NCBI RefSeq assembly: GCF_019977355.1
Contig: NZ_AP024655.1
Coordinates: 1,922,001-1,986,000, forward strand
Source: Arthrobacter sp. NicSoilB8
GTDB lineage: Bacteria > Actinomycetota > Actinomycetes > Actinomycetales > Micrococcaceae
Reading direction: 5' to 3'
Length of the DNA stretch: 64,000 nt
The translations under genes were made by a program, and so were the position numbers. Below, piece by piece: positions 26,965-35,182 of this stretch. Numbering within the stretch: the first letter of the stretch is position 1; each line of letters starts with the position of its first letter. The notes under the pieces are model-generated. The model was not told where the DNA came from. It saw only the letters and a list, made by a program, of their open reading frames with translations, and did not search any database.

Positions 26965-27555
26965 CTACCCCTGGCGATGTTGGATTGAGCCTTCGCCTTG
27001 CTGGATAGGTGACGTCAGAAGGCTCGCAATCGGCCGCCCCTCGCTAGGTGCCCAAGCTAGGCAATCCGCGGCTCGAATGAAATACGCTTCAGGCCAGGGC
27101 GCGCTAGGCCTCACTTGGGCTGGGTCTGGAGTGATGAGCAGGACGGATCCAGGCCATATCGGTTCCGACTGCGCTTCAATCCAAGCTGGCTGAACATGGT
27201 TGAAGCGGTTCCACTCGATGGTTACCCATGAACCAGTGGGTTGTATTGCGTCAACGCTGAGGAGCGTTATCTCGGTCGTGGTCCCGCTGGCCAGTCTGGC
27301 ATTGTCGAAGGACCTCCATTGTTCCCTTGCTTCGGCCAGCCATGTACGGAGGTGGTTGACGCGTTTCCACCAAAGCCAACCTGACAGCAGTGCAGCGGCC
27401 ACCAAGAGGCCGGCAACAATTACCTTGAATAAGGCAGGGAGTTCGGCCGCAGGGAAAGACACCAGAAACACAACGAGGGCTATCAGAACAACGGTGCTGG
27501 TCGATACCAGCCCAGCTGTCGCAACTTTGGGTTTTGCTGTCGGGTTCAGGACCAT
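26965..27555 (-). CDS. Two-helix membrane protein of unknown function
   Basis: A 196-residue protein. Two adjacent transmembrane helices (STSTVVLIALVVFLVSFPA and ALFKVIVAGLLVAAALLSGW) are followed by a soluble domain of about 130 residues. I recognise no family. It is encoded 21 bases downstream of the relaxase gene and probably co-transcribed with it. Genes in this position in other plasmids can encode surface or entry exclusion functions, but nothing in the sequence shows that here. Confidence 0.5.
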   Translation of the reverse strand: MVLNPTAKPKVATAGLVSTSTVVLIALVVFLVSFPAAELPALFKVIVAGLLVAAALLSGWLWWKRVNHLRTWLAEAREQWRSFDNARLASGTTTEITLLSVDAIQPTGSWVTIEWNRFNHVQPAWIEAQSEPIWPGSVLLITPDPAQVRPSAPWPEAYFIRAADCLAWAPSEGRPIASLLTSPIQQGEGSIQHRQG

Positions 27556-27576
27556 AGTCTCGCCTCCTTCGCCAGC

Positions 27577-30500
27577 TTAGAGCTGCCAACCAGCACTTGT
27601 AAGGGCGACCTTCTGGGAAGTGGCCAAATTCGCGGCCCCCGTCGCTAGCTCAGCTGCCGTTGGGCGCTGACGAGCGTCGTCCATTGCTACTTGCAGTCTT
27701 TCCCGTTGCCCCTGCTGAACCCACTCGTGCTCGGCTGGAGTCGGACCCAGCGGCAGGGGAGAGTCCGAGATTCCCCACCTGTCCCTGAAGAGGGCTACGT
27801 CACGAATCAGTTGGCCTGACGCGCCGCTGCCAAGGGAGGCGGTCAGCGCGCGTTTCCAGTCGGGATCCTCTGTCAGGGCAGACATGCTTACGGCGTCGGT
27901 CCTCTGCCGGATCCGTTGGCGGACCTGATCCACCATCTCCGCTAAGTCAGGACGAGAGGTAGTAAGCTCCTCGACCAAAGGGTCCGCCGTCGCCGTCGGC
28001 ACCCCTTTAATGAACCGGCGCAAACACATGCTGAGCAGAGCCGAGGGATCGTGCGCACCTGTGGCGTTTCGGAGAGTCTCCTCCAACACACGTTCGGCTC
28101 CCTGAAGGCTGACGGCGGCCGCCTTCCGCCACGCCGCAACGGCCGCGCCCCACGAAGGTGACTGTTCGAGTTCGAGTGATGGGCCGCCGTCGTGCTTGTT
28201 CAAGCATTGCTTGAGACCTTGGGCAGCTGCTATTTGCGCCAAATAGTCATACTCGGCGTAGAGGCGCTCGAGGCTGTCTGCCTTTTTCCGTTCCGCGTCG
28301 CGTACTTCATGGGCGGTCCGCTCAGCACCTTCCGCAGCGAGTACCTCGCCTAAGATGCTTCGCCACGACGGCTGCAGGGTGGGATCAATGGCGTGGTGCT
28401 CGGAGTCATCACCTTCGCTGACGTAGGCAAAGTTGCCGGACCGGCCTCGGGTCATGCTGACGTAGAGGAGCTCGCGGGTGAGGCGGCCCTGTCTAACCAC
28501 AGTGTGACCGGTGTCCACGGTGACGCCCTGGGTGCGGTGTGCGGTGGTTGCATAGCCCAGCTCAACGCACGACTCGAGGTAGGTCCGGGGGAGTATGATC
28601 CTCGCTCCTGTTTGCCGCCGAACCGCTTGAAGTGAGCCGTCCCGCTTACAGACACTTTCGACGTCGAACAGTGTTCCATTCCGGACGAAGTCACCGTTGC
28701 TGTCGATGAGCCTGCGGTCGTTTCCGCGGGCGATGATGGTGTCGCCAGAACCGGCGTGTAGGCCATCGTTGAGCAGAACGTTCCGTTCGGGATCCACCTC
28801 GCCCTTGGCGACGAGGTCGGCTTGGGCGCGTTCGTTGAGCATGCCGACGGTGTCATTGTCGGCCGCGATAAGGATGGATGACTTGCCGGCCCGCATATCG
28901 GCCTGCCACGCCAGGTACGCCTGGTCGACCATGTCCAAGTAGGTGCCGTGACTTATCCGTCGATGCTTTTCATAGTCCAGGATCGCTGAGTAGTCTCCCC
29001 TCCGGAGCTTGAGGGATGATGCGCCCTCCCACTTTTCGTGGAATCTCCAGATGCTGCTGAGCCGGGTGGTCTTTTCTTGCCGGTCCAGCCAACCGAGGAC
29101 GCCGCCGGCGTCGATCGCGTCCAGCTGGCCTGGGTCACCCACCAGGAGGATCTTCGCGTGGGCCTCGTGTGCCTGCTGGACGAGGGCGGCGAGCTGGAAC
29201 GTGGAAACCATGGAAGCTTCGTCGATGATGACGAGCTGGTCCGGGTGGAAGCACCATCGCTGCTGGGTTGCAGCGAGCCGTGCAGCTTCCTGCGCGAATG
29301 CCATGCTCCTGCGGTCGCCGGCATGAGACTTTGCCAGACGGGTCTGGACGTCGAAGAAGCGCTCTGCCCTGGAAGTTGCCGCATGGCCCTCCGACTCGTG
29401 CAGCCACTTGGCGACGTTTTCTGTGGCCATAGCGAGTTCGCGGCCCAGTACGTCCGCACTTGCCGCCGCCGGGGCAAGCCCGATCACGCTACCGCCGCCG
29501 TGTTCCGCTTCCCATATCGCCTTCACCGCGCCTAGGGTCGTTGTCTTTCCCGCGCCTGCTGGGCCCACGATCGCGTCGAGGCGGTTGCCGCTAAGGAGGA
29601 CCGTGGCGACGGCGGCGCGCTGATCGGAGTGCAGTTCCGGCTTCGCGGGCCGTCGGGCCCGGTCAAGCGAATCCATGATGACATCCGCGCGCACGACCGG
29701 GCCGCCGTCGTCGTTTCTTGCCGCCATGATGGCGTCCTCGCAGACGAGCGTTGAGGTATCTGTGTAGAGGCGCGATCCGTGGAAGTCGAAGACGCTGCCA
29801 TGCCTGTTGTGGAGGTCGGGCGCAGCGTCTGGTGGGGCGGCGTAGCGGTACTCGTTGAGCGCTACGGACTGGTGTTCGGCGGCTGTGGCGACGGCATCCA
29901 TTAGTGCATTCCGGTCGGAAGCGGAGCGGCAACGGATCTGTGCGCAGACCCTCTCCGCTTCGGCGAGGAGGTTCCAGCGGTTCCAGGTTGAGCGTTTGCC
30001 ACTGACACGTTCACGGGCAAGGGAGGCGACACTGTCGATCCAATCGGAGGTGAAGTCCGTGAACGAAAAGGGGGAGTCCCAAGAGCGGTTAATTGTGGCG
30101 GCTAGGACGTCGCCCGGGTGGAAACCTTTGGCGACCGCACGTTCCCGCCAATGCCCCGAGAGTTCATGAAGAGGTGTGGGTAGGTCGGCCTTTGGGATAC
30201 GGGTATCCAGAGTGGCTTGCTGACGAAGCTTGATTATCGTTACTGCGGTGGGAGGATGACCGTGTTCCGTGACCCATTTCGCCACGAGGCGGTCCGTTTC
30301 CAGATTGATGCGACGTGACCGGTTCGAAAATTCGCGGACGAGTGCTTCGTCTATGCCGGTGAGCTGCTGGCTGGGATTCTGGGTGCTGGTGACAGGGTTA
30401 CGGATATCTGTGTCGCTTCCGAGGTGCCGATGGAGGGCGTCAAATAGGAGTCCGTTGTAGTGTTCGCTGGCGGCGACGGCGGCCTTGTACAGGGTGCGGG

Positions 30501-31134
30501 AGTCGAGGGTGACCCAAGCTCCATCGGTGATGCGCTGGATGCGGTTGGCTATCACCAAGTGCGTGTGGAGCTGAGGGTCGCCGGTCCGTGATTCCCAGTG
30601 GTCGAAAGCAGCGGCGATGGCACCCCTTGTGCCGAGGTGGGCGACGCCGTTCCGTCCTGCACGCGTGTGGATGACGTTCTCTTCGAGCCACGCAAGGGTC
30701 TCTTCGACGGCGTCGTGGTGGGTTTGGAGGATGCGGTCCTGGGTGCTGCGGGGGCTGAGTGCCCACAGGACGGACACCGATTTTGGAACGCTGAAGGTCA
30801 GGTCAAAGCCCACGACGGCGTGCCTCACGGTGGGTTGGCCGGTCTTTTTGTCGACGGCGGTGGGCTGGCTGTGCGGGCGGCCCAGCGGGCCGCCTGTGTC
30901 GGGATGAACCGCTAGGTCGAAGACTGCCCGCGCGTCAGATTCGGAGATGGGCTCAGCGGCCGTTCTGTTGATTCCTTGCAGTCCGCTGCCAATCCATCGG
31001 CCTTCCGGAGTGCCGGCCTTCATGTAGTAGGTGGTGGCGTCCCGGGGAGAAGTGGAGAGGTCATCCATCATCGTCGTCTTGAACAGGTAGCGTAGGCCGG
31101 ATTGTGCCGAGAGCCGTGCGATGGACATCGTCAT
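27577..31134 (-). CDS. MobF/TrwC-type relaxase with C-terminal superfamily 1 helicase
   Basis: About 1185 residues from ATG 31134, whose ATGA overlaps the stop of the zinc-finger gene. A longer reading frame exists upstream but is antisense-like and lacks relaxase features. Relaxase domain: tyrosine pair Y36-Y37 in DATTYYMKAG, DLTFSVPKSVSVLW, and the metal-binding histidines in FDHWESRTGDPQLHTH. Helicase domain: Walker A VGPAGAGKTTT, Walker B LVIIDEASMV, GDPGQLDAID, and the late motifs AHRTQGVTVD and LYVSMTRGR. The protein nicks oriT, binds the 5' end of the transferred strand and unwinds the plasmid. A long helical C-terminal region without further motifs follows. Confidence 0.93.
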   Translation of the reverse strand: MTMSIARLSAQSGLRYLFKTTMMDDLSTSPRDATTYYMKAGTPEGRWIGSGLQGINRTAAEPISESDARAVFDLAVHPDTGGPLGRPHSQPTAVDKKTGQPTVRHAVVGFDLTFSVPKSVSVLWALSPRSTQDRILQTHHDAVEETLAWLEENVIHTRAGRNGVAHLGTRGAIAAAFDHWESRTGDPQLHTHLVIANRIQRITDGAWVTLDSRTLYKAAVAASEHYNGLLFDALHRHLGSDTDIRNPVTSTQNPSQQLTGIDEALVREFSNRSRRINLETDRLVAKWVTEHGHPPTAVTIIKLRQQATLDTRIPKADLPTPLHELSGHWRERAVAKGFHPGDVLAATINRSWDSPFSFTDFTSDWIDSVASLARERVSGKRSTWNRWNLLAEAERVCAQIRCRSASDRNALMDAVATAAEHQSVALNEYRYAAPPDAAPDLHNRHGSVFDFHGSRLYTDTSTLVCEDAIMAARNDDGGPVVRADVIMDSLDRARRPAKPELHSDQRAAVATVLLSGNRLDAIVGPAGAGKTTTLGAVKAIWEAEHGGGSVIGLAPAAASADVLGRELAMATENVAKWLHESEGHAATSRAERFFDVQTRLAKSHAGDRRSMAFAQEAARLAATQQRWCFHPDQLVIIDEASMVSTFQLAALVQQAHEAHAKILLVGDPGQLDAIDAGGVLGWLDRQEKTTRLSSIWRFHEKWEGASSLKLRRGDYSAILDYEKHRRISHGTYLDMVDQAYLAWQADMRAGKSSILIAADNDTVGMLNERAQADLVAKGEVDPERNVLLNDGLHAGSGDTIIARGNDRRLIDSNGDFVRNGTLFDVESVCKRDGSLQAVRRQTGARIILPRTYLESCVELGYATTAHRTQGVTVDTGHTVVRQGRLTRELLYVSMTRGRSGNFAYVSEGDDSEHHAIDPTLQPSWRSILGEVLAAEGAERTAHEVRDAERKKADSLERLYAEYDYLAQIAAAQGLKQCLNKHDGGPSLELEQSPSWGAAVAAWRKAAAVSLQGAERVLEETLRNATGAHDPSALLSMCLRRFIKGVPTATADPLVEELTTSRPDLAEMVDQVRQRIRQRTDAVSMSALTEDPDWKRALTASLGSGASGQLIRDVALFRDRWGISDSPLPLGPTPAEHEWVQQGQRERLQVAMDDARQRPTAAELATGAANLATSQKVALTSAGWQL

Positions 31135-31640
31135 AGTCGTGGCGCTCCAGCTTGGCGCCTCGTTGGTTGCCATCCACGACGGCGGAAAATTTCCAGTGTT
31201 GCTTGATCGAGCGCGACGCCCTTGGCCTGGGCGAGGGAGACGAGCCAGGCAGACATGTGTGCAAGGTCTTGGACGTTGGTTCTTTGTGCGCGTTTGAGGC
31301 GGGAGACCTCTGACTGGAGAAGGTTGTTGGCTACTCGCTGTTCGGAGTTCTCCGCTTCGAGTCGATCGATCTCGCAGGCTTGGGACCGGAGCTTGGACTG
31401 AAGTACTTCCCGGCGCCGTTGGCAAGACCTTGTTTTGGACTCCAGCTGTCGTCCGACTGCCTCCAGCTGGGCCTGGAGGTCAGTGGCTAATTTGTCTGTC
31501 TTTGCCGCTATCGCGGGACGGTTTCGAGCCCGACGTCGACGGTCCCGTTGCCTGTTGGCGCAGCGCGTTGAGCAGAAGCGCTGTGTCCTGCGGGAAGACT
31601 CGAAGTCTGCAGTGCACTCTTCGCATTTTTTGGTGGTCAC
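31131..31640 (-). CDS. Zinc-finger/coiled-coil accessory protein of the relaxase
   Basis: A 169-residue protein from GTG 31640. A four-cysteine zinc-finger-like site (Cys 6, 9, 23 and 27, in MTTKKCEECTADF and QRFCSTRCANRQ) is followed by an Arg-rich stretch and a coiled coil of about 90 residues (LQAQLEAVGRQLESK, then ENSEQRVANNLLQSEVSRL). Its stop overlaps the relaxase start (ATGA), so the two are made together. A DNA-binding relaxosome protein that recognises oriT is the natural reading. No family name is assigned; the role is inference from coupling and architecture. Confidence 0.65.
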   Translation of the reverse strand: MTTKKCEECTADFESSRRTQRFCSTRCANRQRDRRRRARNRPAIAAKTDKLATDLQAQLEAVGRQLESKTRSCQRRREVLQSKLRSQACEIDRLEAENSEQRVANNLLQSEVSRLKRAQRTNVQDLAHMSAWLVSLAQAKGVALDQATLEIFRRRGWQPTRRQAGAPRL

Positions 31641-31913
31641 GTGTGTTCATCTGCGCGAGGTCGACTCCCGACATGACTAGACGTGGCCAGCGCTCACGCT
31701 GATGGCCTTGGATGCCAGAGGTGTGAGGGGTTGATGCGGTGATGGCTCGTGGCAGAAGTGGGACGGCACATAGAGCTGCGCGCTCTGCCATGGTCGCAGC
31801 AGTCGTTAGCTCGAGGCACTGCTGCGCTAACTCATGTTGATCATCCAGTCTTCTTCATGGGCTCCATGGTTCCGCTAATGGTTAGTCCGCCTCGTCGTGC
31901 ATCGCAAGCTTCA

Positions 31914-32200
31914 AAGCCTGGGACCGGACTGCTCGGGTTATGTGCAGTGGATTTATCGCCAAGCCTGCATAGAGCTGCCACGCGTGGAGCAATGGCGGGT
32001 TGGTAGCCGAACCAACCACTCGCAGCCGGGCGACTTGGTGGTTCAGAACCCCCCAAGGGCCGGACAACTGGGGGCCATGTAAGTATCTATTCGGGGAACG
32101 GCATGATGTACAGCGCTCTCAATCCTTCAGCAGGGCCCCTGTTGCATCCAGTTGATTGGAACTCAGGGGCCGAGACTTCGACCTGCTCAGCTAACCCTGC
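31914..32200 (+). pseudogene. Fragment of an NlpC/P60 hydrolase gene
   Basis: Reads DCSGYVQWIYRQACIELPRV, then QPGDLVVQNP, followed by a frameshift near 32,045-32,085 and MMYSALNPSAGPLLHPVDW. These correspond to the last third of the gene at 9836-10957. The second catalytic stretch (GHVGIYAGDG in the intact gene) is damaged. No start or signal sequence precedes it, so it is not expected to yield an active enzyme. Confidence 0.75.
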
Positions 32201-32584
32201 GGAGACCACCACCATGTCAGCGCGGGCATCGATCCCCGTGCACGACGCTGCAGGACTCCTGCCCGGGATGCACCGGCGACAGCGGCGTGCGGGATGAAGT
32301 GCTTAGCTTAGTCCCGATAAGCGGACCGTTTACGCCACCTGAGCGCCGTCAGCGACGAAAGTTGGGGGATGGGTGTAGAGGGACATTCGCTACCCATCTC
32401 TAGGTTAAGAGTTGGTTAGGACTGTGACTTTTCTCATGCGGTGCCTATGCATCGCGGGGGAGAGGGGTCACGACTCCATGCAAACCTGGTCGCCAACGCG
32501 AATGCACGTGGCGAAGTTCCTAGCTGGGTGCCGCTCAATACCAGTTCTGGCCGCACCAGCAGGGGCAATCCTCGTGCTCCTAGA
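31918..32584 (+). repeat. Degenerate direct repeat, copy B
   Basis: Related to 10684-11283. It contains the NlpC/P60 catalytic-Cys region (DCSGYVQWIYRQA), its C-terminal end and the small frame beginning at 32478. Several indels break the hydrolase frame. The segment has no hydrolase 5' half, so it is a partial duplicate rather than a decayed whole gene. It lies between the relaxase operon and the catabolic cargo. Confidence 0.7.
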
Positions 32585-32666
32585 GTGCATTTCCTACTGG
32601 TCTTTTAACCATGCTGCCCCCAGAGGCCTGCCTCAAGGGCTTCGCGTTTCCTGGGGAGCGTCCTGA
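32478..32666 (+). CDS. Small hypothetical protein, copy B of the conserved frame
   Basis: A 62-codon frame from ATG 32478, with GGGGGAGAGGGG upstream. Residues TRMHVAKFLAG and AAPAGAILVLL match the frame at 11176. The conservation of frame and of the ribosome-site-like sequence suggests a short protein with one hydrophobic segment. After ILVLL the two copies diverge completely. It may be the 5' remnant of a longer gene. Confidence 0.3.
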   Translation: MQTWSPTRMHVAKFLAGCRSIPVLAAPAGAILVLLECISYWSFNHAAPRGLPQGLRVSWGAS

Positions 32667-32689
32667 GAGTCTGGTCTCCCCGGTCATCA

Positions 32690-33688
32690 TCAAGATCCGA
32701 TCGGTCTCGATAGCGCGAGAAGTGATCGAGCGATGGTGAAGCGTGTACGACCCTTGGAAGTTCGCGGGTCATAGCCCAGTTTGCCCGCGATCGAGTTGAT
32801 CCGGTCTTGAACGGTTGAGTGATGCCGTCCCAATTTGATTGCCGTACCTCGGACACTCGCCGTTTCGGCGAGGATGTCGAGCAGTTTGAGAGCTTCCGCG
32901 TCGAGTTTCGCAAGCGCTGCGACGTCGGGTGGAGCCTCCATCGAAGCGGCAGCCTCGGCGAGAGCGAGTATCGATCCCAGCCCGATGGCGTCGACAACGG
33001 GTTCATCCTCGGATGCCAGTTGCAGCGCAGTAAGAGCCGTCGACCATGACTCAGGTAGTCCTTTGGATTTTGTGGGGATGCCCAATCCGGCACGCCCAAA
33101 GTCGGAAGGAACGCTAAAGCTTTCAGGAACGATCGCGGCGCGTGCGATGCCTCGCGTGGTCACCATGGGTATGGAAGAAATCTTTCTGGGGAAGTGGGTG
33201 TCTAACGGCACGGCTACTGCACGCACTGATTCAAATCCCGTTAGTCCGAGTCGCTCGAGAGCCAGTAGGCGATCGTTTTCAGAGGTACTGGAGCTGAGTG
33301 CGGTCTCGATAGGGCCGAGACCCACCGGCGGGCGTTGGAATACTGTGATCGAGATAGCCATGGCGAGGCGCTCAAGGACCATCCCGACAAGAGTGGAGAG
33401 TTCTTGGCTTGCCTCGACCCACACGACGGATCCGTCGCGCAGTTGCCACGTCGGAAAGGAGTCGAGTGAGGAATGCGCGGCGCTGGACCGCACTCCCTGC
33501 GGGTCGACGCGACGGAAATCGGCTGCCGTGCGGTAACCGGCGATCGTCCCGGAAAGGACCGCAGCCGCATGGAGCAGACTGTCCACGCTGGCACCCTCGG
33601 CGACAAGTGCATCAAAGTAGGGGATTATTCCCAGACTCTTGCTTGAGCTGGGATCTACCAACGCGACTCGTTTGTGAATCTCATGCAT
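32690..33688 (-). CDS. PucR/CdaR-like transcriptional regulator
   Basis: About 332 residues from ATG 33688, which has GGAAAGG upstream. The N-terminal ~250 residues form a sensory-type region (VDSLLHAAAVLSGTIAGYRT). The C-terminal end is a helix-turn-helix (TAIKLGRHHSTVQDRINSIA) followed by KLGYDP, the pattern of the PucR family, whose members control purine and aromatic catabolism. It lies downstream of and in the same direction as the tannase and MFS genes but behind a hairpin terminator (33729-33764), so it is probably transcribed separately and controls that pair. Confidence 0.6.
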   Translation of the reverse strand: MHEIHKRVALVDPSSSKSLGIIPYFDALVAEGASVDSLLHAAAVLSGTIAGYRTAADFRRVDPQGVRSSAAHSSLDSFPTWQLRDGSVVWVEASQELSTLVGMVLERLAMAISITVFQRPPVGLGPIETALSSSTSENDRLLALERLGLTGFESVRAVAVPLDTHFPRKISSIPMVTTRGIARAAIVPESFSVPSDFGRAGLGIPTKSKGLPESWSTALTALQLASEDEPVVDAIGLGSILALAEAAASMEAPPDVAALAKLDAEALKLLDILAETASVRGTAIKLGRHHSTVQDRINSIAGKLGYDPRTSKGRTRFTIARSLLALSRPIGS

Positions 33689-33728
33689 TCGAAGCCTTTC
33701 CAGGACGGCGATGAATCTCAATGGTACG

Positions 33729-33764
33729 CGCGTGATCGAGCCGATTCCTCGGCTCGATCACGCG
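33729..33764. terminator. Perfect 14-bp hairpin between MFS and regulator genes
   Basis: Arms CGCGTGATCGAGCC (33729-33742) and GGCTCGATCACGCG (33751-33764) pair without mismatch around an 8-base loop. It lies just past the MFS stop codon (33777, minus strand). No U-tract is evident. A terminator is the simplest reading; the symmetrical sequence could also be an operator for the regulator that starts at 33688. Confidence 0.6.
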
Positions 33765-33776
33765 GCGGTGCGATTA

Positions 33777-35147
33777 TCAGTACCGTTCTTCTGTGAGCTT
33801 CTCCCGCACCGCACGCAACCCGTTGGCAAGGCGGCGGCGATCTCGGGCGTAGGTGAAATGGAGAACGGACATGAGGAGACCGCTTCCCGTCATTGCCGCG
33901 CCTACGAGCCAGACGATGACCGGCAACAGCCCGACCGTGTCCACCACGACTCCCGCGGCCAATGACAGGAGCACCACGGCGAAGGACTCCACGACGGTGA
34001 TGAGGAGGGCGAATGCGGCGCCTCGCATTTCTGGCCGGACGACCGAGGCCACGATGGGTCTCGTGAGAGCAATGTCGGAGCCGATCACGAAACCCATCAG
34101 CGCGAAAATGGCGATGATTGCAGCGACATCCGTCGAGTTCAGTTGGAGCAGGACAAACGTGAGCGCGGCGTACAGGAGGGTCAGAGCCTGCAAAAGCGCG
34201 GGTCGGCCATGTGCGGATGAAAACTTGTCGAGCCTGTCGCCCAAGACGCCTGAGACCAGAGTCCCCGCGACGGAGCCCAGTCCGAGAAACGCGACGAAAC
34301 CGGCTGCTGCCGCGGTTTCGAATCCGAAGAGTTGCACGAGTGCCAGAACGGAGAAGGCGGCGAACACCCAGTAGCCGGACAGAAATCTCGTCAGAATGAG
34401 GACGGTGAAAGTTGGTATGCGCAGGAGCGTTCGAAGCGTGTGGGTGGTCTTCGCCGTTACTATCCTGGCTTCTCGCGTGTCCGATGGGATGTCGGCGAGT
34501 TCGGGTTCGCCGCCGCCGACCGCGGGATCTCGGTAGAAGATGAGGATCAGGAAGCCGAAGATGATGTTCGCTGCGCCGAGGCCGAAGAAACCGTATCGCC
34601 AGCCGTCCTCCACGTTCGAAAGCTGGCCCATGATGGGCGCGAAGACCGCGGAGGCGACGCCCATCAACATGTAGAAGAGCCCCAGTATTCTGCCGCGACG
34701 ATCGTCTTCATATGAGTCGGAAATGACGGCCGGTATGAGGGCGTGTCCGACGGAAATTCCAGCAGCAGAGATTGTGTACAAAAGTAAGAGCTGGATGAAG
34801 TCCTGCGACAAGCCCGCAAGGACTCCCCAGACTCCCCAGAAACCGACGGCAGTTGCCAGAACCATCCGTCGACCGAACCTGCGCGCGAGGAGCACGCCGA
34901 GGGGACCTGAAGCGATTCCGACCAGCCGTCCGGCCGACGCGAACACTCCCAAGGCCCCGGCCGCCAGCCCAAAGGATGCTTGGATGACTGGGAAGAGAGT
35001 ACTGACCAATCCGAATGTGCTTCCGTCAAAAGCCATCGCCCCGCCCAGCAGGGCGACGTTGCGACGTCTATGGCGGATCCCGGGGTCTTCTACTAGCCCA
35101 GCTTGAACGTCCTGACGGGTACTCAGGTCGGCTTCCGAAAGTGTCAT
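33777..35147 (-). CDS. MFS transporter, probably for the tannase product or substrate
   Basis: About 456 residues with twelve predicted transmembrane helices. The MFS signature after helix 2 reads GPLGVLLARRFGRRMVL, with SDSYEDDRRGRILGL in the loop between helices 4 and 5. ATG 35147 has an excellent ribosome site (AAAGGAG), so this is a separate protein even though the sequence as given reads through from the upstream hydrolase. The gene follows the tannase-like gene closely and precedes a PucR-like regulator, so uptake of an aromatic ester or acid is likely, by context only. Confidence 0.8.
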   Translation of the reverse strand: MTLSEADLSTRQDVQAGLVEDPGIRHRRRNVALLGGAMAFDGSTFGLVSTLFPVIQASFGLAAGALGVFASAGRLVGIASGPLGVLLARRFGRRMVLATAVGFWGVWGVLAGLSQDFIQLLLLYTISAAGISVGHALIPAVISDSYEDDRRGRILGLFYMLMGVASAVFAPIMGQLSNVEDGWRYGFFGLGAANIIFGFLILIFYRDPAVGGGEPELADIPSDTREARIVTAKTTHTLRTLLRIPTFTVLILTRFLSGYWVFAAFSVLALVQLFGFETAAAAGFVAFLGLGSVAGTLVSGVLGDRLDKFSSAHGRPALLQALTLLYAALTFVLLQLNSTDVAAIIAIFALMGFVIGSDIALTRPIVASVVRPEMRGAAFALLITVVESFAVVLLSLAAGVVVDTVGLLPVIVWLVGAAMTGSGLLMSVLHFTYARDRRRLANGLRAVREKLTEERY

Positions 35148-35182
35148 ATCACTCCTTTGTGATGAGGTGTTTTGCGGACGGC

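Noticed and set aside
27577-31425. A 1282-aa relaxase starting at 31425
   Set aside because: The extra 97 residues lie in a second frame of the zinc-finger gene and look like non-coding translation. ATG 31134 overlaps that gene's stop as ATGA and begins with a normal MobF N-terminus.
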